Source of the DNA: Nostoc sp. CHAB 5844
GTDB lineage: Bacteria > Cyanobacteriota > Cyanobacteriia > Cyanobacteriales > Nostocaceae
Assembly: GCF_020829595.1 (NCBI RefSeq)
Contig: NZ_JAIVFW010000033.1
Location: forward strand, 1-64,000
Length of the DNA stretch: 64,000 nt
Direction: 5' to 3'
Shown: piece by piece, positions 17,253 to 25,292 of the stretch
Position numbering within the stretch: the stretch's first letter is position 1
Layout: each line of letters starts with the position of its first letter
The notes under the pieces: model-generated
Seen by the model: only the letters and a program-made list of their open reading frames with translations
What the model was told of the DNA's origin: nothing
The model's database searches: none
Made by a program: the position numbers and the translations under genes

Positions 17253-17540
17253 ATGCCAAAGTTTCGGCTCCCAACACTTGTAATTGTAAGCTTGCTGTTA
17301 TGAACAAGTCCTGTCGTAGTTCTAGCTCACGGCGGACACGGAAGTGAATTTGCTACAGAAAGTGAAGTCACTCCGGCTAACAGTTCCATTCAAGTTGATG
17401 GAGAAACAGCGAAACGGCTAGGTATTAAAATTGCACCAGTCCAACGTCAACGTTTAACGGTTGGGATAAAAACTACAGGAAAGTTTACAATTTTACCTAG
17501 CAGACAAGTAGAAGTGACAATACCAATAAAATACTTTTAA
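17253..17540 (+). pseudogene. Truncated RND efflux adaptor (membrane fusion protein), N-terminal stub
   Basis: The frame from ATG 17253 encodes a signal sequence MPKFRLPTLVIVSLLL, then an in-frame TGA (17301-17303), then TSPVVVLAHGGHGSEFATE and GETAKRLGIKIAPVQRQRLTVGIK, TTGKFTILPSRQVEVTIPI, and stops at TAA 17540. This is the N-terminus of a CusB/CzcB-type periplasmic adaptor: the His-Gly-rich start and the first beta strands before the lipoyl region. The lipoyl, hairpin and barrel domains are absent. The TGA is best explained by a Trp codon changed to stop. The gene is dead both by the stop and by loss of about three quarters of the protein. Confidence 0.8.
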
Positions 17541-17586
17541 CTCTGTTACCTATCCATTGTCACAGATTAATTTTATTTATATAAAT

Positions 17587-18213
17587 ATGAGTGAGACAGT
17601 AGTTCGCAAACAATATGACCAAATTGCCAAGATCTATGATCGACGATGGGATAACTATATTAGCAAAACACTATCTTTTCTGAAAAATTGGTCAAATATT
17701 CCAGCAAAAGGGGTAGTACTTGATGTTGCTTGTGGCACAGGCGAATTTGAAAGCTTATTACTTCAAGAAAATCCAATACAACAAATGATTGGAGTAGATA
17801 TTTCAGAAAAAATGCTAACTTTAGCTCAAGAAAAATGTTGTAATTATCCTAATGTCTCGTTTTGTGTTGGTTCTGCATCAGCATTACCTTGCGTCAGTGC
17901 TAGTTTTGATATTATTGTGTCTGCAAGTGCGTTTCATTATTTTGAAAACCCTAATACTGCGTTAGCAGAAATGAAACGTGTTCTCAAGTCCGATGGTCAA
18001 TTGGTAATTTTAGATTGGTGCAGAGACTATTTTTTCTGTAAATTATTAGATTTATTTTTGAGGGTTTTTGATTCAGCCTATAAGCAGTGTTACTCTCAAT
18101 CTGAATTTCATCAAATGCTAACTGATGCAGGTTTTAATATTTGTCGCGCTACCAAAATTCGCTTTGGCATATTCTGGGGATTAATGATAGCTACAGTTAC
18201 ACCTGAAATTTAG
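17587..18213 (+). CDS. Class I SAM-dependent methyltransferase
   Basis: The start at ATG 17587 (MSETVVRKQYDQIAKIYDRRW) gives 208 residues. Motif I is VVLDVACGTGEFESLL, the acidic end of strand 2 is IGVDISEKML, motif II is FDIIVSASAFHYF, and motif III is LKSDGQLVILDWC. This is the UbiE/Methyltransf_11 type. The presence of seven Cys residues (CRDYFFCK, EKCCNY, CVGSASALPC) is noteworthy. The gene sits between stubs of an RND adaptor and an RND pump, next to a DUF411 protein, so a link to metal or metalloid handling is possible but unproven. Confidence 0.85.
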   Translation: MSETVVRKQYDQIAKIYDRRWDNYISKTLSFLKNWSNIPAKGVVLDVACGTGEFESLLLQENPIQQMIGVDISEKMLTLAQEKCCNYPNVSFCVGSASALPCVSASFDIIVSASAFHYFENPNTALAEMKRVLKSDGQLVILDWCRDYFFCKLLDLFLRVFDSAYKQCYSQSEFHQMLTDAGFNICRATKIRFGIFWGLMIATVTPEI

Positions 18214-18225
18214 ATAGGTTTGTTA

Positions 18226-18309
18226 ATGCTTAGTGCCATTATAAAATGGGCGATCGCTCGTCTTTGGTTAGCTATTTTAGTTACAATTATTATCAAAATA
18301 AGGATTTAA
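18226..18309 (+). pseudogene. Remnant of an RND heavy-metal efflux pump (first 27 residues)
   Basis: A short frame encodes MLSAIIKWAIARLWLAILV and then IIIKIRI before TAA. This matches the start of CusA/CzcA-type pumps, which open with MLxAIIKWSIAxRW and the first membrane helix. The rest of the roughly 1000-residue pump is missing; only 3 bp separate the remnant from the DUF411 gene. Together with the adaptor stub it shows that a CusBA/CzcBA operon once stood here. Confidence 0.65.
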
Positions 18310-18312
18310 ATA

Positions 18313-18843
18313 ATGACCAAAAATTTTTCTTTTAAAATAAGTAAATTACTGCGTCCCTTAGTAGCAGTAATAATTATTACTGTGGTAATCATGACTAGTA
18401 ATTCTACATCTGCGATCGCCGCAAGTGTTTGGGACAATGAAACACAATCTTATTCAGGGAATCAAGAAATCATAGTTTATCGTAGTCCTAGCTGTAGCTG
18501 TTGTGGAGCTTGGTTAGAACACATACAAAAGCATGGTTTTAAAATCAAAGAAGATATCAAAACTGACGAGATGGAAGCAATTAAACAAAAGTATAATTTA
18601 CCTCCAGAGTTAGCATCTTGTCACACAGCAATTATTGACGGCTACGTAATGGAAGGTCATGTTCCTGCTGATGACATCAAGCGTTTTCTTAAGCACAAGC
18701 CTCAACTTGCTGGTTTAGCTGTTCCAGAAATGCCTATAGGAACACCAGGAATGGAAATGGGAAATACAAAACAGCCATTTTCTGTGATTGCATTTAATAA
18801 AAAGAGCGAATTTAAAGTATTTAACAGATATGAATCTTATTAA
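18313..18843 (+). CDS. DUF411 family protein, probable periplasmic metal-binding
   Basis: The protein has 176 residues with a membrane/signal segment at 14-37 (LRPLVAVIIITVVIMTSNSTSAIAAS). The DUF411 core is clear: IIVYRSPSCSCCGAWLEHIQKHGF with the CxCC cluster, a second conserved Cys-His in PPELASCHTAIIDGYVMEGHVPADDIKRFL, and PEMPIGTPGMEMG, a Met-rich tail. The family is often found with copper or silver resistance genes, and the Cys, His and Met residues suit soft-metal binding. It is probably exported. It follows the pump remnant by 3 bp and seems intact, so it may be the surviving gene of a decayed efflux operon. Confidence 0.88.
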   Translation: MTKNFSFKISKLLRPLVAVIIITVVIMTSNSTSAIAASVWDNETQSYSGNQEIIVYRSPSCSCCGAWLEHIQKHGFKIKEDIKTDEMEAIKQKYNLPPELASCHTAIIDGYVMEGHVPADDIKRFLKHKPQLAGLAVPEMPIGTPGMEMGNTKQPFSVIAFNKKSEFKVFNRYESY

Positions 18844-18863
18844 TTGATTGAGCATTGCTGAAT

Positions 18864-19508
18864 ATGACGATGAAAATCAACAATTCAATTGCACTCGACC
18901 AACCAATACAACAGAAGCCACTCAGCTTTGACGAGTTTCTCGTCCGTTATGGCGGCGATAACCGCTACGAACTGATTGATGGAGAGGTATTCGACTTGGA
19001 ACCAACAGGTCTGCATGAAGAAATTGCAGCCTTCATTACCGCAAAAGTCTGTGTCCAAATTGACGCAGCAAGCTTACCTTGGTTTGTCCTTCAACGAGGA
19101 CTGTTGCGCCCTTCTAACATTGGTATGACAGCATTTCGACCTGATGTTGCAGTTGTTGATCGCAATGAACTGACCAAAGAACCGCTTTGGTCTGACCAGT
19201 CAATTCTAACCTTGGGTAGTTCGATTAAATTTGTGGCGGAAGTTGTTAGTAGCAACTGGCAAAATGATTATGCTCGTAAGCTAGAAGATTATGCGGTGTT
19301 AGGCATTCCCGAATATTGGATTGCAGACTACGCAGGGTTAGGTGGTACTCGACACATTGGCAAGCCCAAACAACCAACCCTCTCTATTTGTAGGCTAGTG
19401 AATGGGGAGTATGAAATTCAGCAATTTCGGGGCAATCAGACCATCGTCTCTCTAACTTTTCCAAATTTAAAACTGACGGCTGAACAGGTGTTGAGGGCTG
19501 GTAAGTAA
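18864..19508 (+). CDS. Uma2-family (DUF820) putative restriction-type endonuclease
   Basis: The start at 18864 (MTMKINNSIALDQ) is favoured; 18870 is also possible. The 214-residue protein has the family's layout: SFDEFLVRYGGDNRYELIDGEVFDLEP, the acidic residue in TAFRPDVAVVDR, FVAEVVSSNWQNDYARKLEDYAVLGIPEYWIADY (the E...K part of a PD-(D/E)xK core), and a C-terminal strand region. Uma2 genes are massively expanded in cyanobacteria and their role is unknown. The stand-alone gene follows DUF411 by 20 bp but is probably unrelated. Confidence 0.88.
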   Translation: MTMKINNSIALDQPIQQKPLSFDEFLVRYGGDNRYELIDGEVFDLEPTGLHEEIAAFITAKVCVQIDAASLPWFVLQRGLLRPSNIGMTAFRPDVAVVDRNELTKEPLWSDQSILTLGSSIKFVAEVVSSNWQNDYARKLEDYAVLGIPEYWIADYAGLGGTRHIGKPKQPTLSICRLVNGEYEIQQFRGNQTIVSLTFPNLKLTAEQVLRAGK

Positions 19509-19592
19509 AATTGCCATGATTCAACATCGCAGGCAATTCCTCTAATTATTTGTAGTAAGGCTTTGGTTTAGTTGAAAAATCAATTAGGAAGC

Positions 19593-19620
19593 GGTGCGTT
19601 ACGTTAAAGGCTAACGCACC
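19593..19620. repeat. Hairpin repeat GGTGCGTTA...TAACGCACC
   Basis: Nine-base arms at 19593-19601 and 19612-19620 surround a ten-base loop. It lies between the converging Uma2 and TPR genes and may end transcription, although no T run follows. The unit is of a kind often dispersed in cyanobacterial genomes. Confidence 0.6.
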
Positions 19621-19629
19621 CTGCCAAAA

Positions 19630-20787
19630 TCAACTTTGCTTTTTCTGCATTTTAGTTAATCTATCTTTCAACACTAGTTCTCGTTTGGTATCTTCTAGTA
19701 TGTGGGCGATCGCAATTGCTCTTTCGTAAAAATTACGCGCAGTCATATAATTACCTAACTGCTCGTATAACTCAGCATAAGATTCAAAAGATTTCAATTG
19801 TTCTGGCAGATTTTGCAATTCTTGCGCCAGAATTAAACGTTGTTGGAGTAATTCAAAAGCGCGTTCATTGCGTCCTACGGAACTGTGCGCTTTGACTAAA
19901 CCATCAATGGCGCGTAATTGGATGGTGCGATCGCCATTTATTTTCGCCATCCGCATCGCCAAGCCATAAGCGCCGATGGTATCCTGATAATTTCCGGCAG
20001 CAAGATAAGCATCACCTAAATTATTTAGAGTGTTGGCTTCACCGATGGCATCACCTTTTTGACGGCGATAAATTAAAGCAGTTTCATAAAGTTTAATCGC
20101 CTTATTGTAATCACCCAATCTAGCAGCAACTAAACCTAAATTGCTCAAAGAAAGTCCTTGTCCTTCGATATTTTTTACACCTTGAGCAATTGTCAAAGCT
20201 TCCTTAACTGTACGACCTGCGGCGACTGTTTCACCTTCTTGTAAGAGAATAGCAGCTATATTATTTAAGGCAAAAATTTGTGCTTGAAAATCTTTGGTAT
20301 CACGTGCGATCGCTAACCGACGACGTAAAGCATCTTCCCCTTCTTTATAACGCTCTTGTTGAATATAAGCCTTGGCTAGTAACTCATAGGTTAAACCTGT
20401 AGATCTAAAATCGCTAATCGAGTGATAAATATCTAAAGCTTGCAAACAAGAATTAATAGTTTTATCAGCGTGTCCTGACCGATATTGCTGTTCGCCAATC
20501 CGTAGCAAACTATCAGCTTCATCCCTCGATTGTTGCCAACTGGAACTGCTTAACGGACGATGAAGTTGCTGTGTAATATCACTAGCATTTGCGGCGAGCG
20601 GACTTAATACAAAAGTAAAAAGTAACAAGGAAAAACTGAAAAATTGGGATGTATCAACCCGTCGCCAGGTAGTAACACCCTTAAGAAGCCAAAATCCATA
20701 GCTTCTGGAGTAAAAAGTGTAAGCGGAATCCAAAACGTTATGCTTTGGGAATAAATGCCGTTGCTGCATAAAACTTACCCGTGACAT
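19630..20787 (-). CDS. Exported tetratricopeptide-repeat protein
   Basis: The protein has 385 residues. A hydrophobic segment at about 48-70 (FFSFSLLLFTFVLSPLAANAS) looks like a signal peptide core but lies unusually far from the start, and no closer start codon was found. From residue 90 there are about six TPR units of 34-40 residues, for example GLSLSNLGLVAARLGDYNKA and EANTLNNLGDAYLAAGNYQD, with the usual small/large residue pattern. Such proteins serve as binding scaffolds; the partner is unknown. The gene is downstream of a sigma-factor-like gene on the same strand (72 bp gap). Confidence 0.85.
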   Translation of the reverse strand: MSRVSFMQQRHLFPKHNVLDSAYTFYSRSYGFWLLKGVTTWRRVDTSQFFSFSLLLFTFVLSPLAANASDITQQLHRPLSSSSWQQSRDEADSLLRIGEQQYRSGHADKTINSCLQALDIYHSISDFRSTGLTYELLAKAYIQQERYKEGEDALRRRLAIARDTKDFQAQIFALNNIAAILLQEGETVAAGRTVKEALTIAQGVKNIEGQGLSLSNLGLVAARLGDYNKAIKLYETALIYRRQKGDAIGEANTLNNLGDAYLAAGNYQDTIGAYGLAMRMAKINGDRTIQLRAIDGLVKAHSSVGRNERAFELLQQRLILAQELQNLPEQLKSFESYAELYEQLGNYMTARNFYERAIAIAHILEDTKRELVLKDRLTKMQKKQS

Positions 20788-20859
20788 TTCGGCTGAGAGT
20801 ATAAAGTTTCATTAAAAGTTTTATTTGTTGCGGCATAATTACCATAAACATAAGCGATA

Positions 20860-21498
20860 TTACTTAGTTGATGATTGCACTAAATCTTCTCCCAAGTAGA
20901 TAGCACGAATGTCAGCAGGTAATTTGTCCTCTAGCATACGATAGCCTGACTGAAGAAAATTGGCTACTTCGGCAGGTGCGATTCTTTCGCCTTCCGCTTG
21001 CAGATAAGCCGCAATTCTTGTTTCACTCCAATGAAAAGTTTGTGCCATCAACACCATCAATCGTAATATCGGTGGCAGTTGGTCTAAAGCCTTTTCCACG
21101 TAGCACCATAAAGGTGGAGAAGTAGCTTGCAGAGAATAATGAATGGCTTCGGTTGGCGGTAGTTCAATCTCGTTGATACAAAAAGCTGTGATGTTAATTA
21201 GCCAATTTTGCAATGTTAAGCCTTCTTGTCCTGGCGGCGGGTTTTCTAAATCGAGTCCGCCGAGTTCGTAATAGATATGTCGCCAAGTCACAGCAAACAG
21301 ATAATCTGCCTGTACAGGCGATCGCGCCGAATGCTGAATTAAGGTGTAGACTATCGGGCTATAACGGCAAAAAATCACTGTAAAGTACTTGCCAGCCTCT
21401 GGATAACGCTGAAACAGACTCAGCAATTCCTGGTCATTGTGATGAAACAGCGACTTAACTAGCGGATGATTAGTTTCTGGAAAATGAGGAATTTGCAT
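20860..21498 (-). CDS. Divergent sigma-70/ECF-like protein
   Basis: The 212-residue protein has the two-domain layout of small sigma factors: LLSLFQRYPEAGKYFTVIFC near residues 25-45 resembles region 2, and ALDQLPPILRLMVLMAQTFHWSETRIAAYL followed by AEVANFLQSGYRMLEDKLP resembles region 4 with its helix-turn-helix. The sequence is divergent, and the DNA-binding residues cannot be checked by eye. It could instead be a sigma-like regulator that no longer binds core polymerase. It precedes the TPR gene; a joint role is possible. Confidence 0.55.
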   Translation of the reverse strand: MQIPHFPETNHPLVKSLFHHNDQELLSLFQRYPEAGKYFTVIFCRYSPIVYTLIQHSARSPVQADYLFAVTWRHIYYELGGLDLENPPPGQEGLTLQNWLINITAFCINEIELPPTEAIHYSLQATSPPLWCYVEKALDQLPPILRLMVLMAQTFHWSETRIAAYLQAEGERIAPAEVANFLQSGYRMLEDKLPADIRAIYLGEDLVQSSTK

Positions 21499-21708
21499 AA
21501 GTCTTTTAGCTAAGAGTTGTTAAGATAATGTTTATAACAACAGCCCCAGAGTGCAACCCGTAAAATTCTGCCCATAAAATTTTGGTTAGGGTCTGTTTGC
21601 TGCCGAAGCTCAGACTACTTTAGTATTGATACACTAGAAACAAAGACTTAATATTAGTCTTTATCAATAAGAATAAAAGCGGCTCCCTTATACAATCTTT
21701 ATTTGTTC

Positions 21709-22305
21709 ATGGTTATAGCAGCTAATGTGATGCAGTTTTTGCTTGCTCCGTTGACTTTAGGCTCGTTTTTACCATCCCTGCCTTTGGATAGCCTGTTTTC
21801 CACTCAAGGCATTATGGTAATGCTGCTTGCGGCCTACGCTGGAGCTATGTGGATGTTCCTCACCAGTGCGCCCAAAGTCCACACCGTCATGGTGTCAGAT
21901 TTGGAGATTGCGCGACAGTTGTATGAAGGGCTGCTAGATTTGCCAGCAGCTGAAGTGCCTTTGCATTACTACTACAACTATGAACAAACCATTGGTACAA
22001 CGGCGATTGATCCGTTGTATATGTCCACAAGTCCTAACTGGTCTAACAAAACACTGAATAATGCCAACGAAGGACTTTGGTATCAACTAAAGAAAAATAC
22101 CCAACTACACGTCATTACAGGAGCCAGTTTAGGCAGCAAAAATCAGCAACGTCACGTTTGTTTTGACCGTGATTGCCTAGAAATGATTTTATTACGAGTA
22201 GAAACTCGTGGTTTAAAATTCAAGATTCGCAACCAAAAGCCTCTAAATTTTTTAATCAAGGACTACGAAGGGCGGATTATTGAATTAGCTGAAGTGGCGA
22301 ATTAG
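21709..22305 (+). CDS. Membrane-anchored protein with glyoxalase (VOC)-like fold
   Basis: The start at 21709 (MVIAANVMQFLLAPLTLG) is used; a start at 21730 is also possible. Two hydrophobic segments (residues 3-20 and about 34-55, IMVMLLAAYAGAMWMFLTS) precede a soluble domain: VHTVMVSDLEIARQLYEGLLDLPAAEVP is a typical VOC-type opening strand-helix, and GLKFKIRNQKPLNFLIKDYEGRIIEL is a typical closing hairpin. The metal-binding His/Glu pattern of enzymatic VOC proteins is not evident. This is a conserved cyanobacterial type with unknown function. Confidence 0.65.
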   Translation: MVIAANVMQFLLAPLTLGSFLPSLPLDSLFSTQGIMVMLLAAYAGAMWMFLTSAPKVHTVMVSDLEIARQLYEGLLDLPAAEVPLHYYYNYEQTIGTTAIDPLYMSTSPNWSNKTLNNANEGLWYQLKKNTQLHVITGASLGSKNQQRHVCFDRDCLEMILLRVETRGLKFKIRNQKPLNFLIKDYEGRIIELAEVAN

Positions 22306-22332
22306 TCAGAGAACTAGTAGGCTGAGAAACAA

Positions 22333-22365
22333 TGTAGAGAGACGTAGCATTGCTACGTCTTTACA
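22333..22365. repeat. Palindromic repeat, GTAGAGACG family, imperfect copy
   Basis: TGTAGAGAGACGTAGCA pairs with TGCTACGTCTTTACA around a short centre. It is one of four related copies in the window and lies after the VOC-like gene, where it could also act as a terminator hairpin. Confidence 0.75.
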
Positions 22366-22448
22366 AAATGTTTGGGTAACGCAGAATAAATTTCTCAAAA
22401 TTTCTAGTCCTAATTGTTTTACGGCAGTCGTCACTAAATAATGTCAAG

Positions 22449-22649
22449 ATGAAAGCTGAGACCATCAGTGTATTATTAAAAGCTTACGCACAATTGCAAG
22501 AAATCATTGACGAATTATATGAAGCTCATGACAGAGCCATCGAAAATAATGATTTTGATGACGCTAGTTTACTGGCTAGTAGAGCAGATAAACTTTATCA
22601 AGAGGCAGAAAATCTAGAAATTTTGATTACAGAATTGGACGACAGATGA
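22449..22649 (+). CDS. Small helical/coiled-coil protein (66 residues)
   Basis: The product is all-helical by composition (VLLKAYAQLQEIIDELYEAH, DDASLLASRADKLYQEAENL) and acidic. There is no cysteine or membrane segment. Its stop codon overlaps the start of the next gene by 4 bp (ATGA), and both proteins have heptad-like patterns, so they are likely to be made together and to bind each other. The family is unknown to me. Confidence 0.65.
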   Translation: MKAETISVLLKAYAQLQEIIDELYEAHDRAIENNDFDDASLLASRADKLYQEAENLEILITELDDR

Positions 22650-22849
22650 AAACAATTGAAGAGTTAAAAACTCGAATTCAGGAACTTAGTAAACAAGCAG
22701 TTGAACTCAGGCAAAAAGGCTCCGAAGTTTACCAAACTAACCAAGAGCAAGCTAAACAGTTCAGGCAAGAAGCAAGAGAAGCTATGAAGCGCTGCCAAGT
22801 ATTAATACAAGAATTGAAGCGAACAGTAGAAATTGACCGCACTCCATAG
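22646..22849 (+). CDS. Small coiled-coil protein (67 residues), partner of the previous gene
   Basis: The product is basic and helical with repeated Gln, Lys and Glu (TIEELKTRIQELSKQAVEL, EQAKQFRQEAREAMKRCQVL). The start lies inside the stop of the preceding gene, which suggests translational coupling at equal dose. One member of the pair is acidic and the other basic, as expected for a heterodimer. The function is unknown. Confidence 0.65.
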   Translation: MKTIEELKTRIQELSKQAVELRQKGSEVYQTNQEQAKQFRQEAREAMKRCQVLIQELKRTVEIDRTP

Positions 22850-22983
22850 GCAAATGAAATAAGATGAAACTGGTAGAGCGCCGACTAACCCTCTACAATT
22901 AAAAATATTTAACTATTAGTTGAATGAAGTTTTGCAATACGTTAATGTAACGTATTCTGACTCTTAAAACACTAACATTGAGT

Positions 22984-23286
22984 ATGTTCGATACTGAAAG
23001 TAATCCCATTTCAATTAGGACTGCTGTTTCTAAAGCGATGGAATTCGTGCGTGATCTTTACGAAGACAAACAAGTCAAAGATATTTTGTTGGAAGAAATC
23101 GAGTTTTCAGAGTCTGCCAATCAGTGGCTAGTAACCATTAGCTTTAGCATAGACAAGATAAAAGACGACTCATCTTCATTGATTTTCTCCACAAGAGAGC
23201 GAGGAGAGCTAGGTCGTAAATACAAAATTGTGCATATAGATGCTCAATCTGGAAAGCCTATCTCTATGAAGATCAGGGAACTCTAA
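22984..23286 (+). CDS. Hypothetical protein upstream of a PIN-domain pseudogene (100 residues)
   Basis: The ATG at 22984 is used rather than the TTG at 22978. The protein begins MFDTESNPISIRTAVSKAMEFVRDLY and has a strand-rich centre (QWLVTISFSIDKIK) and a C-terminal SGKPISMKIREL. Only 4 bp separate it from the PIN-domain reading frame. PIN toxins commonly follow their antitoxins, but this protein does not look like a known DNA-binding antitoxin, so I call it only a partner candidate. Confidence 0.65.
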   Translation: MFDTESNPISIRTAVSKAMEFVRDLYEDKQVKDILLEEIEFSESANQWLVTISFSIDKIKDDSSSLIFSTRERGELGRKYKIVHIDAQSGKPISMKIREL

Positions 23287-23290
23287 ACCC

Positions 23291-23931
23291 ATGAAAATAT
23301 CAAGCGAATTAAGAACACTGTTGCTTGATACCAATCTGCTTTTGCTGTTGTTTATTGGAGCCAAAGACCCTAAGTTAATTCCGAAAGCAAAAACTTTAAC
23401 AGCATTTGAAGAGTCTGATTATGATCTACTGGCAAAAGTGATCCGTTACAATTTTACTTCGCTAGTAATATAACAACTCCCCATATTATGACCGAGGTAT
23501 CCAATTTATTAGGAAAAGAACGCGATGACATCAAATCCGGAGGTCGAGAGGCGATGGCTGAATTCCTCAAAAAATGCCGTGAAATTACCGAGCAGTCCGT
23601 TATCTTGGTTGAGCGCCCAGAATTTATGCGCTTAGGTCTGATATCAAGTTCGGGTGATTACTTATAATAAAATCTATCAATGTAGGTTGGGTTGAACGGC
23701 AGTGAAACCCAACATAAATCTAGATAAGCGTGTTGGGTTTCGTTCCTCAACCCAACCTACAGATATTATAAGTGTTTAACCAGACATGATCTGACTGATG
23801 TTGCTATTGCTGTTGCTGCTGAACTCCCAGCCTTCGTTCTTACCGCAGCTGCTCCCCTGTATATTCATGTATCCAATTCTGGCTTACAAGTTGCCAATTT
23901 TAACCATATCCGACAGGGCGCATGGACATAA
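23291..23931 (+). pseudogene. PIN-domain protein, broken by a frameshift and a MITE
   Basis: The frame starts MKISSELRTLLLDTNLLLLL, with the first PIN acidic residue in LLLDTNLL. It stops at 23473 (LVI then TAA). In another frame the protein goes on with TTPHIMTEVSNLLG, the second conserved acidic residue being Glu in MTEVSN, up to PEFMRLGL. A 148-bp element follows, and then the last part TDVAIAVAAELPAFVLTAA (third acidic residue Asp) runs to GAWT and stops at 23931. So the gene has a frameshift near 23470 and an insertion at 23641, and both must be repaired to restore the protein. PIN proteins are metal-dependent RNases, often toxins. Confidence 0.8.
23642..23789. mobile_element. MITE inserted in PIN gene, 5-bp target duplication
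   Basis: TCTGA occurs at 23637-23641 and again at 23790-23794; removing the element plus one copy rejoins codons RLGL-TDVA. The ends are imperfect inverted repeats (ATCAAGTTCGG...ACTTATAAT against the reverse complement of ATTATAAGT...CATGAT). Inside, at about 23681-23761, is a second inverted repeat, TGTAGGTTGGGTTGA with its complement, probably a nested element. The ends match those of the element at 39886-40004. Confidence 0.8.
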
Positions 23932-23940
23932 GCTCATTTG

Positions 23941-24720
23941 TTACATATATCGTGTGAGTTGTACACGGTAACGGTCTTTTTTCGTAACCGCAACTTCTCC
24001 AACTTCTAAACGTCCTTTACCGCGAATCGCAACTAAGTCGCCAGATTTGACTTGAAAACTTGCTTGCGTAATTTCCTTCCAGTTGACACGTACATCGCCA
24101 GCATCGATTAAATCTACCATTTTGCTGCGAGACATACCAAAACCCGCACTGGCGATCGCATCTAATCTTAAAGAAGCCTCTACAGTAGTTAATTCTTTTT
24201 TCTTTGGTTCGCGAATTTTTAACTCGCTAATATCAATCTGCTGAGTTTTCACGGGAACCGATCGCACCTGTTGCAAATTCATCTGCAAAAATTCTGCCAT
24301 TTCTGGCACAACAATTACTTGCGCTCCTCGTTCTCCCAGCACAATAATATCTCCCGTCTTCTCCCGGACAATTCCTGTTCCCAACATCGCACCTAAAAAG
24401 TCACGGTGAGTAGCGGTATCAAACAAAAAATTACCAGCAATTTCTAAGACAACAATAGCAACTTGTGATTGATCTAAAGGGATTTCTCCACGAGCGATCG
24501 CAATTCTTTGCCGTTCAGCTTGAGGATATCCACCCCACGCCAGCAACTGCACCTCAGTTAGTCTGCTGAAAACTCGGTGAATTTCTGCTAACTCTGGCGG
24601 AGATAAAAAATCCGTCAAAACTACTTCCCAAGTTTTGATGGCTTGCTCCGCCTGATCAATCACACGAGCAACACTATCTCGATTTTCTACACCCTTTAAA
24701 AGTTCTTCTCGTGGCAACAT
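23941..24720 (-). CDS. Photosystem II S4-domain protein
   Basis: The 259-residue protein has an N-terminal YlmH-like part (LLAWGGYPQAERQRIAIARGE, FDTATHRDFLGAMLGTGIVREKTGDI) and a C-terminal S4 RNA-binding domain (ASLRLDAIASAGFGMSRSKMVDLIDAGDVRVNW, VKSGDLVAIRGKGRLEV). This is the family annotated as photosystem II S4 domain protein in cyanobacteria and plastids. It is thought to bind RNA and be linked to photosynthesis or ribosome function; the precise role is unclear. It stands alone downstream of the PIN pseudogene and is convergent with it (9 bp gap). Confidence 0.92.
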   Translation of the reverse strand: MLPREELLKGVENRDSVARVIDQAEQAIKTWEVVLTDFLSPPELAEIHRVFSRLTEVQLLAWGGYPQAERQRIAIARGEIPLDQSQVAIVVLEIAGNFLFDTATHRDFLGAMLGTGIVREKTGDIIVLGERGAQVIVVPEMAEFLQMNLQQVRSVPVKTQQIDISELKIREPKKKELTTVEASLRLDAIASAGFGMSRSKMVDLIDAGDVRVNWKEITQASFQVKSGDLVAIRGKGRLEVGEVAVTKKDRYRVQLTRYM

Positions 24721-24794
24721 TATTAAAAGTCAATGGTCATTGGTCATTGGTCATTAGTAAGAAGGCTAAACTATCAAATTTCATACTTCATACT

Positions 24795-25292
24795 TCACAC
24801 TTCAGAGTATCCTTGAATATTTTCTGGTTCAAACTGACGTAATATCCGGGTTGCTTGCCGGGTAAGAGTTTCCGAACCCTGAACTACAATTAAGTATTTG
24901 CCAGCATCCAAGCGATTGCGATAGGGCAAAGCATCACCACTACCTGCAATCATACCTACTCCACCACCGACAAACACACTACCCATAGCACCACTAGCAG
25001 CCCCCAGCAGTCCGCCAATAACATGATTGCCGATTTCACCTGCCCAAGCAAAGGTATTTAAACCAGTGATGACGCTGAAGGTAAAACCCGCAAAAAAGCC
25101 AAATGGTACTAACCAAAATGCCATCAGCCGTGCTTGCTTTTTAGCTTGCTCTTTAGGATCAATCAAACCGAACTCGTCAGCAGTTTTATATCCCTTACCC
25201 AGGATGATGCTCTTGATGCTGTCTTTTTCTAACGCTAAATAAGCAGCTTCAGCTTGGATACGGTCTGGTAATACGGCAACAAGGTAATTCAT
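24795..25292 (-). CDS. Conserved cyanobacterial protein with glycine-zipper membrane hairpin
   Basis: This 165-residue protein has a ferredoxin-like start (MNYLVAVLPDRIQAEAAYLALE), a hydrophobic centre (LMAFWLVPFGFFAGFTFSVITGL), a Gly/Ala-rich zipper (HVIGGLLGAASGAMGSVFVGGGVGMIAGSGD), and a C-terminal strand-helix (KYLIVVQGSETLTRQATRILRQF). Such a layout occurs in general stress proteins of the DUF1269 type. I cannot name a function. Short direct repeats lie upstream of the next gene on its 5' side (24723-24805). Confidence 0.7.
   Translation of the reverse strand: MNYLVAVLPDRIQAEAAYLALEKDSIKSIILGKGYKTADEFGLIDPKEQAKKQARLMAFWLVPFGFFAGFTFSVITGLNTFAWAGEIGNHVIGGLLGAASGAMGSVFVGGGVGMIAGSGDALPYRNRLDAGKYLIVVQGSETLTRQATRILRQFEPENIQGYSEV

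Noticed and set aside
17301-17303. Recoded TGA (Trp or selenocysteine) in the efflux adaptor
   Set aside because: The frame also ends abruptly at 17540 and lacks three quarters of the protein, so a pseudogene is the simpler reading.
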